Notes: generated from the letters alone by a model not told the origin. A stretch of 64,000 bases of DNA from CAZMNY01 sp964567745 (GCA_964567745.1 CAZMNY010000003.1:1-64000), one strand, 5' to 3'. Counted from the stretch's first letter, positions 18,601 through 26,262 are shown. A program made the numbers and translations.

Positions 18601-18877
18601 TCCCGTCGACCGACGAGGCGACAAACATGCTTTGGCCCATGACGACAGGTTCGTACGAGGCGTCAAACTGTAGCCGAGTTTCGTTGGGCCAAGCGACCCG
18701 TTTCGCCGGAAGTTGTCGAGACCATTGCAGGTGGAGTTGTTTAGCGAGCGGCGTCGAGGTCGCACCGCTTCGTTGCGAATCAGCTCGCCACGTCGGCCAA
18801 TCCGCCGCCTGGTTATCGGCGGGGAGAGCAATGATGATGAGTAGCACGAGCGGAGCAAGAGCCAAATTCGTTTTCAT
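15614..18877 (-). CDS. Giant PQQ-like propeller protein with methyltransferase-like insert
   Basis: 1087 residues with a Sec signal (APLVLLIIIALPADNQA). The first propeller (about 25-480) opens with DWPTWRADSQRSGAT. At about 495-645 lies a Rossmann-like segment resembling a SAM methyltransferase: motif VVVLGLDEGELVESLL, then KVIAIDADQAKVNSLR, then LVVSEIAGAESP. A second propeller follows, from WTHETGDAARTYFSTDQ to the end. The second half is rich in Cys (for example GGCNYTVGNQNLLFLRNKC). The signal peptide implies export, where SAM is not expected, so the insert may be a dead fold. It is probably co-transcribed with the DUF1592 gene 19 bp downstream. Confidence 0.88.
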   Translation of the reverse strand: MKTNLALAPLVLLIIIALPADNQAADWPTWRADSQRSGATSTPLAKQLHLQWSRQLPAKRVAWPNETRLQFDASYEPVVMGQSMFVASSVDGSVRAFDTRSGEVKWTFFSEGPVRLAPAAWKDRLFFGSDDGYLYCLAADSGELLWKVRGAPADRPDYRQLGNTRLVSYWPVRGGPVVEDGTVYFGTGIWPTMGIFVHAVDAQSGKIRWTNSNTHYIENVRVDHNYLTEVGLSPQGYCLVANGQLVMPNGRSMPARFDLKTGDLQHYVQGYRNGDSRVTSSGSFLFVGERGVVSTQDGREVGNRWVEAGKDAPASWDSNKRDKFEGPFYGYKFLPACDHRSVFADGVALGVEKGLLYGYDLARPKTSLYEKKVGDLLIHPARWDLAPVWKPHFLTDAATQATRVSIKAGDRLYTHVGKKLLAVDIPAHNTANAKSKMAPSVAWTKQLEATPSSMLAADDKLLVVLDDHRILCFGADKMEAATMHAAPMQVLSDNSQQIAEQLLAATGVKEGHVVVLGLDEGELVESLLRESTLKVIAIDADQAKVNSLRNKWAQTGLYGTRVEAFAGDPATFNLPPYLANLVVSEIAGAESPLGKIDPKRLFSVLRPYGGTAAVPSEKPIEPRWLDADIEGATVEIQDKYVILSRASAASGAADWTHETGDAARTYFSTDQRVKAPLALLWYGDGPDHGFQKFKDYGRGVKPQVARGRLFAFDDRAKHLAAVDIYTGRLLWRHDTDTSIVRFVSLPDEIYVASGLKCEVLDPASGALKTSLTCDIKVDASSKPGVVAVRATEDLLLIGIGFDLPTGHSHPAIESGLWDAKTLVAFDRRTRQQLWTRTAKERFNLHAIAIGRDAVYCVDSIAPLDLDKRVRRGATAETIPSTTLALQARTGDLIWKKSFDYGYRAMTGRGPLAIRPYDDWVAYNAEHDLLLSGKLHEIRALRADTGEEAWISKSAGTQPIILSSDTYINQAGHRFDVTDGKRLSTSPLFRRTGGCNYTVGNQNLLFLRNKCATYVDMEKQKEHSLRNLRSGCSNSLVAAGGLLNVPCFSTGCVCNYPLQTSFSMYHLPESEAWSGEAPIALPKEPESK

Positions 18878-18978
18878 AGCCGGCCTTCATCTGTTGAACC
18901 ACCGAAATTGCCGTCGACGAGACACTCGTTATCATATCACGTTACGTAGCGCGTCGAATCGATCTCGGCGATGCCGTT

Positions 18979-19138
18979 CATCCGTGGCTGGCGCATGCTG
19001 CCGCAGTGATGTTTTTGCAGAGTTTGACACGCCATTCGATTGACGCGGCGCTGACCAGGGTGAGAGACGCCTCGCGCTATTGGTCGTTCTTGAACACAGC
19101 TAAACGGCCACTGCGGCTGGAAGCCCCAGCCACGGGCC
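18979..19138. repeat. Inverted pair of dispersed 30-bp repeats
   Basis: CATCCGTGGCTGGCGCATGC followed by TGCCGCAGTGATG (18979-19011) is matched in inverted form by CACTGCGGCTGGAAGCCCC and AGCCACGGGC at 19109-19138. A third copy lies at 48990-49022. The pair fills most of the 288-bp spacer 18878-19165, which has no credible gene. CACAGCTAAACGG, also seen near 8550 and 8590, precedes the second arm. Confidence 0.75.
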
Positions 19139-19165
19139 TTGAGAGAATTGTGGCGCGCCGGGCCC

Positions 19166-21304
19166 TTATTTCGTATTCCCAGTAGCCTTCGGACTCGGCC
19201 CGTCGGTGACCCAAACATGAACGGTTTGCCGGTCGGTTAGCTCTCCTTTCTTTACGGTGAGCGCGACTTCGTAGAGGCCCGGTTTCTCAAATGTGTGGGT
19301 CGTCTGTTTGTTGTGATTCTGTTTGTCCCATGCGAGTGGTGCCCGAGTTGGTTTGGGCAGATAGAACTCCCAGCTAACTTCGTACTCGCCACCGGCCGCG
19401 AGCGATCCTTCCGATGCAACCTTCAGTTTAAATGGCGCCGGACCGACCAGTGAATCGGCTTGAATGTGCGCGTGAATTTTCGGCGACGTGAGAAAGCGAA
19501 CTCGTTTGGCGGAGTAGCTATTGCCGGCGGAATTGTCGGACGCGATGAAGGTCACCATGCGGCCAGGCAGCTTGGCCGGAGTCGACTTGGGCGCGGTGAA
19601 GGTGAAGAGATTTCCGTCGAGCCGCCCGAGTTCATTGGCTCGTTTGTAAAAACTGACCGTTTGCCCTTCGGGGTCGATGGCCTTCAGCGGAATCGTTACG
19701 GTTTCGCCCGGTTTGACGATGCGATCCTGCAGGTCGATGATCACAGGACGACGATTGGCGTGTGGGGAATTGTATTTGTAGTCGCCGTAGCCGCGGCCGC
19801 TCGGCGGAAGATCCGTCTTCTTTCGAAAGACACTAATAATCGCCGGATTGCCGTCGTGCTCGCCGTTGTTGGCGATCAGCGCGATCGCTGTACGACCTTC
19901 CGGCATGGTCTCGTCCCAAGGAACGCGAATGGTCCAAGAATCGGAGTCGGTGCCAGGTTCGCATCGAGTTCCAGGCGTACCGTAGAGCACCTTCCAACGA
20001 ACTTGAATGGGCCGGTCCTGCAAGTCATAGCATTTGGCCGTCGAAACATGGATCACGGCATCTTGACCGGGCTCTTGAATGACCAACGCCGACTTCTTCA
20101 GCCCATAAACTTTCTTGGCGCCCTCCACGACCACGTCCTCAAGGATCGCTTCAGGCGGGAGGACGCGCATCGCCTGAGCCATGCGAATCATGTTGCGCAT
20201 GTGGGCGATTTCATCGTAGCGATGAAATGCGAGACTCAAATTGCCTCGTTCGCCGCCGGCGTGCCCGTAACCGCCCGCGTATTGATCTTCGCGGCCAAGC
20301 GCACGATACGCGATGCGATGACGCAGCTCGTGATCGTACGGAACTTCGAACGGCAATGAAGCTTTCCAAATGTAGAGCAGCGCCGAAGGATAGAGGCCGT
20401 GGAGTTTCAGAGCCCGTTTTGACTCCGGCGGCAAGTACCCGCCGACGATCATCAATTTGGTGATCGCCATCGTCTCGCTGTTGGACGACCCGACCGAATG
20501 AAGCAACGTCGGCGACATCGCTAAGTAGAGATCCTTTGTCCGATCCGACCACTCCTCGGTGAACGATTGGTGTGCGGGTGAAGTGACGAGGCAATCGGAA
20601 AAGTAAACCTGCTCGTAACCACGTGCAATCGGCAGCGAGTTGGTCAAGGTGTGGCCCATGCCTGTGGTCGATTGATGGACGAAATTGATACCGCATCGCC
20701 TGAGTTCCGAGGTCTTACGCAACTCGACAAAGTGCATGAACTGATCATCGGTCGGTCGCAAGTGCACCTTGCTCCCGTCGGTTGCCCGCCAGGCTGAGCG
20801 GACATAGCCGTGTAGACCCGACCAACTGGCGTAGACATCATCCCAAACGCCGGCGAACTCCTTCGGCGGCGTCTTGCGCACCGCCCACAATATCGGTTCT
20901 TTCCCGCGGAGCGGACCGGTGGGGTAGATTCGTTTATCGAGCGGAGTTGGCGCGAGCGTGATGACGTCGGGCTTCTTCTCTTTCCCTTTGCGAACCAACG
21001 TCCCCACATTTTCGACGGGCGTCGAGTCGTCGCGATAGACTCGCCAACGCGAATACGAGAAGTAGGGATTGATGATCGCCGGGCCGCTCGGCTCCTCTGC
21101 CTTGGGCCGCGCCGGTTTCGGCGTGCCGTCTTTCGGCTTGTCGTCGTTTTTTGGTTTGCCTTCTTGGGGTTTGGCAGCTTGCGCCTTATCGACAGCTGGC
21201 TCATCGGCTGCCAAAGCCGAGGGCAGAGTCATGAGGGACGCAACCAGAAAGATCATCGCGAAATCGCCGGCCGATGCCGATGGTGTAAGTCGTAGCGCGT
21301 TCAT
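19166..21304 (-). CDS. Exported PKD-domain protein of unknown function
   Basis: 712 residues. A signal region (FAMIFLVASLMTLPSALAA) is followed by a Lys/Pro-rich low-complexity linker (about 36-72), then a large domain with a TGMGHTL segment and the Tyr-rich INPYFSYSRWRVYRD. Beta-rich regions come next, the last of which ends in a PKD-like fold (THTFEKPGLYEVALTVKKG, about 670-690). I do not recognise the central domain. Similar long exported proteins with DUF-type central domains are common near planctomycete sulfatases and DUF1592 genes. Confidence 0.75.
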   Translation of the reverse strand: MNALRLTPSASAGDFAMIFLVASLMTLPSALAADEPAVDKAQAAKPQEGKPKNDDKPKDGTPKPARPKAEEPSGPAIINPYFSYSRWRVYRDDSTPVENVGTLVRKGKEKKPDVITLAPTPLDKRIYPTGPLRGKEPILWAVRKTPPKEFAGVWDDVYASWSGLHGYVRSAWRATDGSKVHLRPTDDQFMHFVELRKTSELRRCGINFVHQSTTGMGHTLTNSLPIARGYEQVYFSDCLVTSPAHQSFTEEWSDRTKDLYLAMSPTLLHSVGSSNSETMAITKLMIVGGYLPPESKRALKLHGLYPSALLYIWKASLPFEVPYDHELRHRIAYRALGREDQYAGGYGHAGGERGNLSLAFHRYDEIAHMRNMIRMAQAMRVLPPEAILEDVVVEGAKKVYGLKKSALVIQEPGQDAVIHVSTAKCYDLQDRPIQVRWKVLYGTPGTRCEPGTDSDSWTIRVPWDETMPEGRTAIALIANNGEHDGNPAIISVFRKKTDLPPSGRGYGDYKYNSPHANRRPVIIDLQDRIVKPGETVTIPLKAIDPEGQTVSFYKRANELGRLDGNLFTFTAPKSTPAKLPGRMVTFIASDNSAGNSYSAKRVRFLTSPKIHAHIQADSLVGPAPFKLKVASEGSLAAGGEYEVSWEFYLPKPTRAPLAWDKQNHNKQTTHTFEKPGLYEVALTVKKGELTDRQTVHVWVTDGPSPKATGNTK

Positions 21305-21489
21305 CTCGTCTCCGTCGTAAATAGCTTGACGGTGTTATGTTACCTGGTCGGTGCTCGCTTGCGCTCAGGCAAGCCTGCTCCATCGTAGAATTCTATCTCG
21401 AGCCGATGATAGAATGACGCCAGCTGAGGCCGCAATTCGCCGTTGCGACATGTCTTAGCAGCCACCAATTCAACGCATCGGAGTTCAGA

Positions 21490-23250
21490 ATGCGAAGGAT
21501 CATACTTGCGGCTCTCTTGACGTTTCCGCTGATCGCATTCGTCTGCTCGCCGTCGTTGGCGTTGCAGCCGATCCCAGACAAGCTGGTTGTGCTGACCTTC
21601 GACGATTCGGTGAAGTCTCATTTCACCGCGGTTCGGCCGATCCTGTTGAAGTACAAGTTTGGCGCGACTTTCTTTATCACGGAAGGTTTCGACTTCAAGA
21701 CGAACAAGAATCACTACATGACTTGGGAGCAGATTTCGCAGCTGCACCGAGACGGTTTTGAGATTGGCAATCACACGCGAGACCACATGTCGCTTGCCGC
21801 CAACAAACCGGACCTGCTCAAGCAGCAGTTAGGTCAGATCAAGGAACAGCTCGAGGCGATCAACAAACGTTGTCAGCAGAATGGAATCCCGAGAACGACT
21901 TCCTTCGCCTATCCGGGCAACGGCATCGACCCGGCCGCCTTGCCGATCCTCTCCGAGCTCGGCATCAAGTTCGCTCGTCGCGGCGGCGCGCCCGAGTATC
22001 CCTACAAGGAAGGCAAAGGATTCGCGTACGAGCCCGGTCTCGATCACCCCTTGCTGATTCCCTCGGCTGGCGACGCTCGTCCGGACTGGGAGTTGGACGA
22101 CTTGAAGTTGGCGCTCAGCAAAGCTCAGTTTGGACGCATCGCCGTGCTTCAATTTCACGGCGCGCCCGATTTGGCTCACGCCTGGGTCAACACGCCCTTG
22201 GCGAAGTTTGAACAGTACATGAGCTACCTGGCCGTCAATGGCTACAAAGTGATTGCGATGCGCGACCTTGCAAAGTACGTCGACCCGGCCGTTGCGCCTC
22301 GAGCTCCGGAGTTCGTCATCACCGATCGCAAACGTCAGCTTGCGGCGAAAGAGTCCATCGAGAATTTTCGCAAGCCCGAGAATGATGTGGAACTACGAGC
22401 GTGGCTGGAGAACATGGTTTGGCATCATCGATACACGAATGCCGACGTCCGCGCGGCGACGGGACTGTCGCGCGACGAGATCGCTGCGACGTTAAAGCGA
22501 TTTGACATTCAAGCCGAGACGCGTCCAACTCGAGATTCCAAGGCGCCTCTGTTGGTGTTGCCTTATCCGGGAGGCCGACATCCTCGCACCGGATTCCTCG
22601 ACGGCGCGATTCGGCCTCAACGCGACACCAAAATCAGCGTGTTCGCGCCTTGGAACGATCGCGACTACTTTGTGCTCGACATCCCCGAAGCCATTCGTCG
22701 AAACGACGAGAAGACGCATGGCTTGCTCTATCTGGCTCACACTCACGTCGACACAATGTGGACAAAACAGAAGGTGGACTTGGCTCAGCTCGAGTGGAAG
22801 CGAAACAAGGGCGGCGAGCTAACCATGGAGCGGCGGCTCCCCAACGGCGTTGTGTTCGGAACGAAAGTCGTGCCGAGCCGCAAAGCGCTGCGGATGGAAA
22901 TGTGGCTCGAGAACGGTTCGAAAGAAGACCTCAGCAACCTGCGAGTGCAAAACTGCATCATGCTCAAAGGCGCGCCCGAATTCGCCTACGCCGAGCGAGA
23001 AAACCTTGTCGTCTCCGAACCCTATATCGCAAGACGTTCTATTGGCGGTAACCGGTGGATCATCACCGCCTGGACGCCCAACCAGAGCACCTGGTTCAAC
23101 CCGCCCTGCCCTTGCATGCACAGCGACGGCAAGTTCCCAGATTGCAAGGCCGGCGAAAGCCATCGACTGAAGGGATGGTTTTCTTTCTACGAGGGCGATG
23201 ATATCGACGCCGAAATCAAACGCATCGACTCAACCGGCTGGCACCGATAG
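21490..23250 (+). CDS. Polysaccharide deacetylase family protein with extra C-terminal domain
   Basis: 586 residues with a Sec signal (about 1-25). The NodB-type domain spans about 30-260: motif 1 TFDDS at 36-40 and motif 2 HTRDH with His94 and His98 (HxxxH metal site). The RFAYPGNG-like segment SFAYPGNGIDP fits motif 3. This class removes acetyl groups from polysaccharides using a divalent metal. Residues about 300-586 form an unrelated, probably carbohydrate-processing domain that I do not recognise; it contains several Cys (PPCPCMHSDGKFPDC). Confidence 0.85.
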   Translation: MRRIILAALLTFPLIAFVCSPSLALQPIPDKLVVLTFDDSVKSHFTAVRPILLKYKFGATFFITEGFDFKTNKNHYMTWEQISQLHRDGFEIGNHTRDHMSLAANKPDLLKQQLGQIKEQLEAINKRCQQNGIPRTTSFAYPGNGIDPAALPILSELGIKFARRGGAPEYPYKEGKGFAYEPGLDHPLLIPSAGDARPDWELDDLKLALSKAQFGRIAVLQFHGAPDLAHAWVNTPLAKFEQYMSYLAVNGYKVIAMRDLAKYVDPAVAPRAPEFVITDRKRQLAAKESIENFRKPENDVELRAWLENMVWHHRYTNADVRAATGLSRDEIAATLKRFDIQAETRPTRDSKAPLLVLPYPGGRHPRTGFLDGAIRPQRDTKISVFAPWNDRDYFVLDIPEAIRRNDEKTHGLLYLAHTHVDTMWTKQKVDLAQLEWKRNKGGELTMERRLPNGVVFGTKVVPSRKALRMEMWLENGSKEDLSNLRVQNCIMLKGAPEFAYAERENLVVSEPYIARRSIGGNRWIITAWTPNQSTWFNPPCPCMHSDGKFPDCKAGESHRLKGWFSFYEGDDIDAEIKRIDSTGWHR

Positions 23251-23327
23251 TTGCGACGCGGTAGCTCGTCGATGACGGCCTTGCCTGCGGCGGCGGGTGA
23301 AACGAGTTGGGCAGCCAAGCTCACCAT

Positions 23328-24782
23328 CTATTTCCCGATCGGGCGGCGGCCAGGACCGGCTTGTTTGCCTTGTCCGATGTCGGCTCGAATGATCGCGGCG
23401 AATTGCTCGAGGCGTTTGACAACATCGAGATGCTTGTCGGCCACGTTGGTTGTTTCGCCGATATCATCGTGAAGATTGAAGAGCGACAGTTCGATCGATT
23501 TCCGCTGCCCCTTGCCGGGAATGCCGCCCTTTCCGCGAATGGGTGAATTGTACGTCTGAGGGTACATCAGTTTCCATTTGCCGCTGCGAAGCGCGATGAG
23601 TCGGTTGCCGCCGTCGTAATGGTAGAAGACTTCGTGCGGGGATTTGGCGCCCGGTTCGGCAAGCATCAGTTTGGAAATGTCCGCACCGTCGATCTTCACA
23701 GACGGTAGAGACGCGTCGGCGAAGCGAGCGAACGTGGGGAGCAGGTCGATGGCGCCTGCGACCTCGCGGCAAACGCGGCCAGCCGGAATCTTGCCCGGCC
23801 AGCGCATTAAACATGGCACTCGAAATCCGCCTTCAAAATTCGTTCCCTTTCCCTCGCGCAGCGGTTTCGCCGATCCCGCGTGGTCGCCATACGACAACCA
23901 GGGTCCGTTGTCCGACGTGAAGACAATGCACGTGTTCTCATCGATGTCGTTCTCCTTCAACGACGTGATGATCTGGCCCACGCCCCAATCGATTTCGCTA
24001 ATCACATCGCCAAACAGGCCTCGCTTCGTCTTCCCCTTATACTTTTCGGAAACGAAGAGCGGCACGTGCGGCTGTGGGCTGGGAAGATACAGAAAGAACG
24101 GTTCGTCCTTGTGCTCGCCGATAAACTTGACCGCCCGGTCGAACAAACGCGTCGTCAAATGCACCTGGTCTTTCGGGAGCACTTTCGGGTTGATGATCTC
24201 CAAGCCTTCGTAGAGCGGCAGATGAGGCCAACGCTTGATGCGTTGCTCCATAGGAAGATGTCGCACGCCCGGATGAAACGGCCACATGTCATTCGAGTAC
24301 GGAATCCCGAAGTACTCGTCAAAGCCCTGACTTGGCGGCAAGAACTTTGGCTTGTGTCCGAGATGCCATTTCCCGAAACAGGCAGTCGCATATCCTTTCG
24401 GCTTGAGCACTTCTGCGATTGTCATTTCATCTGGATTCAATCCCGTTTGCGACTTGGGGCCAAAGTTACCGCCAATGCCGACTCGAGTTGGAATGCAGCC
24501 AGTCAACAAGGCAGCTCGCGACGGCGTACAGAATGATCGCGCTGCGTAGAAGTCCGTGAACTTGATTCCCTCCTCCGCCATGCGGTCGAGATGGGGAGTC
24601 CGATAGCCTTTGGCGCCAAACGGCCCGATGTCCGCGTAGCCCATGTCGTCACAAAAGATGACGATGAAATTCGGTCGTCCCGAATCATTCTTGGCGCGCT
24701 CGTTGGCCAAGCCGGCCGTGCCGACGAGTGCGAAGAAGCAAAACAACGACAACGCGATGGAGATTTGAATCGTTTTCGTCAT
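23328..24782 (-). CDS. Sulfatase (arylsulfatase family)
   Basis: 484 residues with a Sec signal (about 1-26). The formylglycine motif C85-T-P-S-R89, followed by AALLTG, is canonical for type I sulfatases. Metal-binding Asp residues are in FCDDMGYAD (45-46), with DNGPW later. The substrate is probably a sulfated polysaccharide, as usual for marine planctomycetes, but is not predictable here. The EthD gene 59 bp upstream is on the same strand. Confidence 0.95.
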   Translation of the reverse strand: MTKTIQISIALSLFCFFALVGTAGLANERAKNDSGRPNFIVIFCDDMGYADIGPFGAKGYRTPHLDRMAEEGIKFTDFYAARSFCTPSRAALLTGCIPTRVGIGGNFGPKSQTGLNPDEMTIAEVLKPKGYATACFGKWHLGHKPKFLPPSQGFDEYFGIPYSNDMWPFHPGVRHLPMEQRIKRWPHLPLYEGLEIINPKVLPKDQVHLTTRLFDRAVKFIGEHKDEPFFLYLPSPQPHVPLFVSEKYKGKTKRGLFGDVISEIDWGVGQIITSLKENDIDENTCIVFTSDNGPWLSYGDHAGSAKPLREGKGTNFEGGFRVPCLMRWPGKIPAGRVCREVAGAIDLLPTFARFADASLPSVKIDGADISKLMLAEPGAKSPHEVFYHYDGGNRLIALRSGKWKLMYPQTYNSPIRGKGGIPGKGQRKSIELSLFNLHDDIGETTNVADKHLDVVKRLEQFAAIIRADIGQGKQAGPGRRPIGK

Positions 24783-24841
24783 GGCGTGATTCCAGTTGAG
24801 TGTGTCTCGGTTGCTTCACGGACTCGTCGCAACGCTGCAAA

Positions 24842-25168
24842 TCATGACAGGGAGTATGGAGTCAATACTTGCTCATCGTTATAGATGAAATCGGCGCCGC
24901 CGGTTGCGAAATTGGCCACGTCGGCGACAGTCGCTTGCCCTTCGGGCGAATCTAAAATCGCCTCCATCGCCTCGCGAGATTCTGCGTACAGGCCGACAAT
25001 CATATAGTAAGGCGGCTTTTCGCCCGGCGTTGCCGATTGGCACTTGCCGATCGTCCAACCCTTGAGCCCCTGCATCGTTCGCGCAAGCGGTATGTGCGTT
25101 TCGTGGTAGTACCGATCGAACTCGGCCGGATCGGCCGGATGATGGTAGAGCACCGTTAGGCGAATCAT
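24842..25168 (-). CDS. EthD family dimeric alpha/beta-barrel protein
   Basis: 108 residues, full length for the family. LTVLYHHPADPAEFDRYYHETHIPLARTM is the EthD/REDY signature, with the conserved Asp-Tyr-His region in the middle. EthD-like proteins are small ferredoxin-fold dimers. Many are of unknown function; some are involved in ether degradation. Its role here is unknown. Confidence 0.88.
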   Translation of the reverse strand: MIRLTVLYHHPADPAEFDRYYHETHIPLARTMQGLKGWTIGKCQSATPGEKPPYYMIVGLYAESREAMEAILDSPEGQATVADVANFATGGADFIYNDEQVLTPYSLS

Positions 25169-25454
25169 TGTCGCTCCATTGGATGAAAGTCTTCGAGTCG
25201 CGAGGCTGTTGAGCTTGGCTCGCCGCTGGGGCGGTTATTCTACCGTCTGTCCGGGCTCGCGTGCGGAGCGCACTTTGAGAACGCGGAAAACTCGTCATCT
25301 CGCTCATCGTTTTGTGCGGCAAGCCGAACGGAAAACGCACGCAAGAATTGTGACAAAAGTGGCGAACCAATCCACGCCGAGTTCGTCTTATCTCTAGACG
25401 AGCGAAGGACGCGTGGTCCATCGCTTGGCGAAATCAAATCAACAGGAGATTCCC

Positions 25455-25556
25455 ATGTCATCGTTTATGTGGAGCCAACTAGGCGAAAGAGAATCCGCCG
25501 CCCGCTCAACCGAGCGACTAGATAGTTCGCTGCTCGCGAGTTCGCGATTGACGTGA
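25455..25556 (+). CDS. Candidate 33-codon small protein or leader peptide
   Basis: ATG 25455-25457 follows AGGAG at 25444-25448 with a 6-base spacer, a good Shine-Dalgarno match. The 33 residues start MSSFMWSQLGERESAARSTE and end SSRLT before TGA 25554-25556. An intrinsic terminator begins 30 bases after the stop. No family is recognised. Being short, the frame could arise by chance; the RBS and terminator are the reasons to list it. It precedes the tRNA array and might be a leader peptide. Confidence 0.45.
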   Translation: MSSFMWSQLGERESAARSTERLDSSLLASSRLT

Positions 25557-25585
25557 CACGGGATCACTCCCAGCCTGTCAAAGGG

Positions 25586-25617
25586 CCCGGTGTCGCGAGC
25601 GGCATCGGGTCTTTTTT
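25586..25617 (+). terminator. Intrinsic terminator before the tRNA array
   Basis: CCCGGTG (25586-25592), a 10-base loop, CATCGGG (25603-25609) and TCTTTTTT form a 7-bp stem (one G-T pair) with a T-run, the standard rho-independent layout. It closes the small ORF upstream or could act as an attenuator for the tRNA genes that begin 30 bases later. Confidence 0.75.
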
Positions 25618-25646
25618 GTGCGCTACGAGCGACCATATCAATATCT

Positions 25647-25715
25647 TGCGGATGGGCCAGTGCTCAGCGGAGTCTCATACGCTCTGCCGGCCGGGTGCGA
25701 CCCCCGGATCCGCGA
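25647..25715 (+). tRNA. tRNA-like gene, anticodon CAT (Met/Ile)
   Basis: The acceptor TGCGGAT pairs with ATCCGCG (one T-G). The anticodon stem GGAGT/GCTCT holds the loop CTCATAC with CAT at 25676-25678. The T arm CCGGG/CCCGG has the loop TGCGACC, where TTC is normally expected. The D arm is reduced to two base pairs. No CCA is encoded (ACTT follows). At 69 bases it is short. It is the first of five in the cluster. Confidence 0.6.
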
Positions 25716-25731
25716 CTTGAGTTTGCTATCC

Positions 25732-25807
25732 GACCAGGTACGCAAATCGGAAAAGCGGTCGCGTTGAGAGCGCGGCGATTTTGTGGGTTCGACCCCCACC
25801 TTGGTCA
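25732..25807 (+). tRNA. tRNA-like gene, anticodon GAG (Leu) with short variable loop
   Basis: The acceptor GACCAGG pairs with CTTGGTC. The D stem is CGC/GCG with GG in the loop. The anticodon stem TCGCG/CGCGG holds the loop TTGAGAG (GAG at 25766-25768). The T arm GTGGG/CCCAC has the standard loop TTCGACC. The variable region is only seven bases, whereas tRNA-Leu normally has a long arm. No CCA is encoded. Confidence 0.65.
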
Positions 25808-25862
25808 CTCATCTCGCTAAACACCAAACCCATTTGTTGCTCAGTTTCTTTTGTTGCTTCAA

Positions 25863-25934
25863 GGGCCGGCATGCCGTTGGGGGCGACTGACCCTTGCAAG
25901 GTCGGTGTGATGGGTTCGACTCCCATGCGGTCCA
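25863..25934 (+). tRNA. tRNA-Ala-like gene, anticodon TGC
   Basis: The acceptor GGGCCGG pairs with GCGGTCC with a G-G mismatch at position 7. The D stem TGCC/GGCG and anticodon stem TGACC/GGTCG are intact, with the loop CTTGCAA and TGC at 25895-25897. The T arm ATGGG/CCCAT has the loop TTCGACT. No CCA is encoded. The G3-T70 pair that marks tRNA-Ala for its synthetase is present (third acceptor pair G-T). Confidence 0.7.
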
Positions 25935-25939
25935 CTTAC

Positions 25940-26022
25940 GGAAGGTATCCGAATGGTAAGGAAGCTGGTTGCTAACCAGTCGCCCCAATGGGGTTGGTTG
26001 GGTTCGAATCCCCCACCTTCCG
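25940..26022 (+). tRNA. tRNA-Ser-like gene, anticodon GCT
   Basis: A perfect 7-bp acceptor (GGAAGGT/ACCTTCC) is present. The D stem is TCC/GGA, and the anticodon stem GCTGG/CCAGT holds the loop TTGCTAA (GCT at 25971-25973). A long variable arm with CCCC AAT GGGG is right for Ser. The T stem is weak (TTGGG against CCCCC, two T-C mismatches) although the loop TTCGAAT is normal. The gene begins 5 bases after the Ala-like gene. No CCA is encoded. Confidence 0.7.
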
Positions 26023-26029
26023 CTCTCAC

Positions 26030-26101
26030 GGCTCGATGGTGAAACGGAAATCATCTCTCGCTTCTACCGAGAAGTTCCGGGTTCGAATCCTGGTCGAGCT
26101 G
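26030..26101 (+). tRNA. tRNA-Arg-like gene, anticodon TCT
   Basis: The acceptor GGCTCGA pairs with TCGAGCT (one G-T). The anticodon stem TCTCG/CGAGA is perfect, with the loop CTTCTAC (TCT at 26063-26065). The T arm CCGGG/CCTGG holds TTCGAAT. The D arm is short (three pairs). No CCA is encoded. It is the last of the five; the 120 bases that follow show no further cloverleaf. Confidence 0.7.
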
Positions 26102-26221
26102 CTCAGTCGAAACATGTCGAGACGGATACGTTTCCGCTTCGGAACCCTCCGGGGCAACGCGCATTTCGGCCTCGTTCAGTGAATCAGATTCGCAGCTAAC
26201 ACGAAGCCAACACAAACCAGA

Positions 26222-26262
26222 CCTAACGAGCTTGCTCGTTAGGTGAATCAGATTCACAGCTA
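26222..26262. repeat. Palindromic intergenic repeat, copy 2
   Basis: The arms CCTAACGAGC and GCTCGTTAGG with a TT loop (26222-26243) are followed by a second perfect palindrome, GTGAATC A GATTCAC (26243-26257), and AGCTA. The last three bases are the stop codon of the minus-strand NHL gene, so the repeat forms its 3' boundary and may work as a terminator or stabiliser. Confidence 0.8.

Noticed and set aside
25647..26101. tRNA cluster as a CRISPR or simple repeat array
   Set aside because: Spacing and units are not regular and each unit folds as a distinct cloverleaf with a different anticodon.
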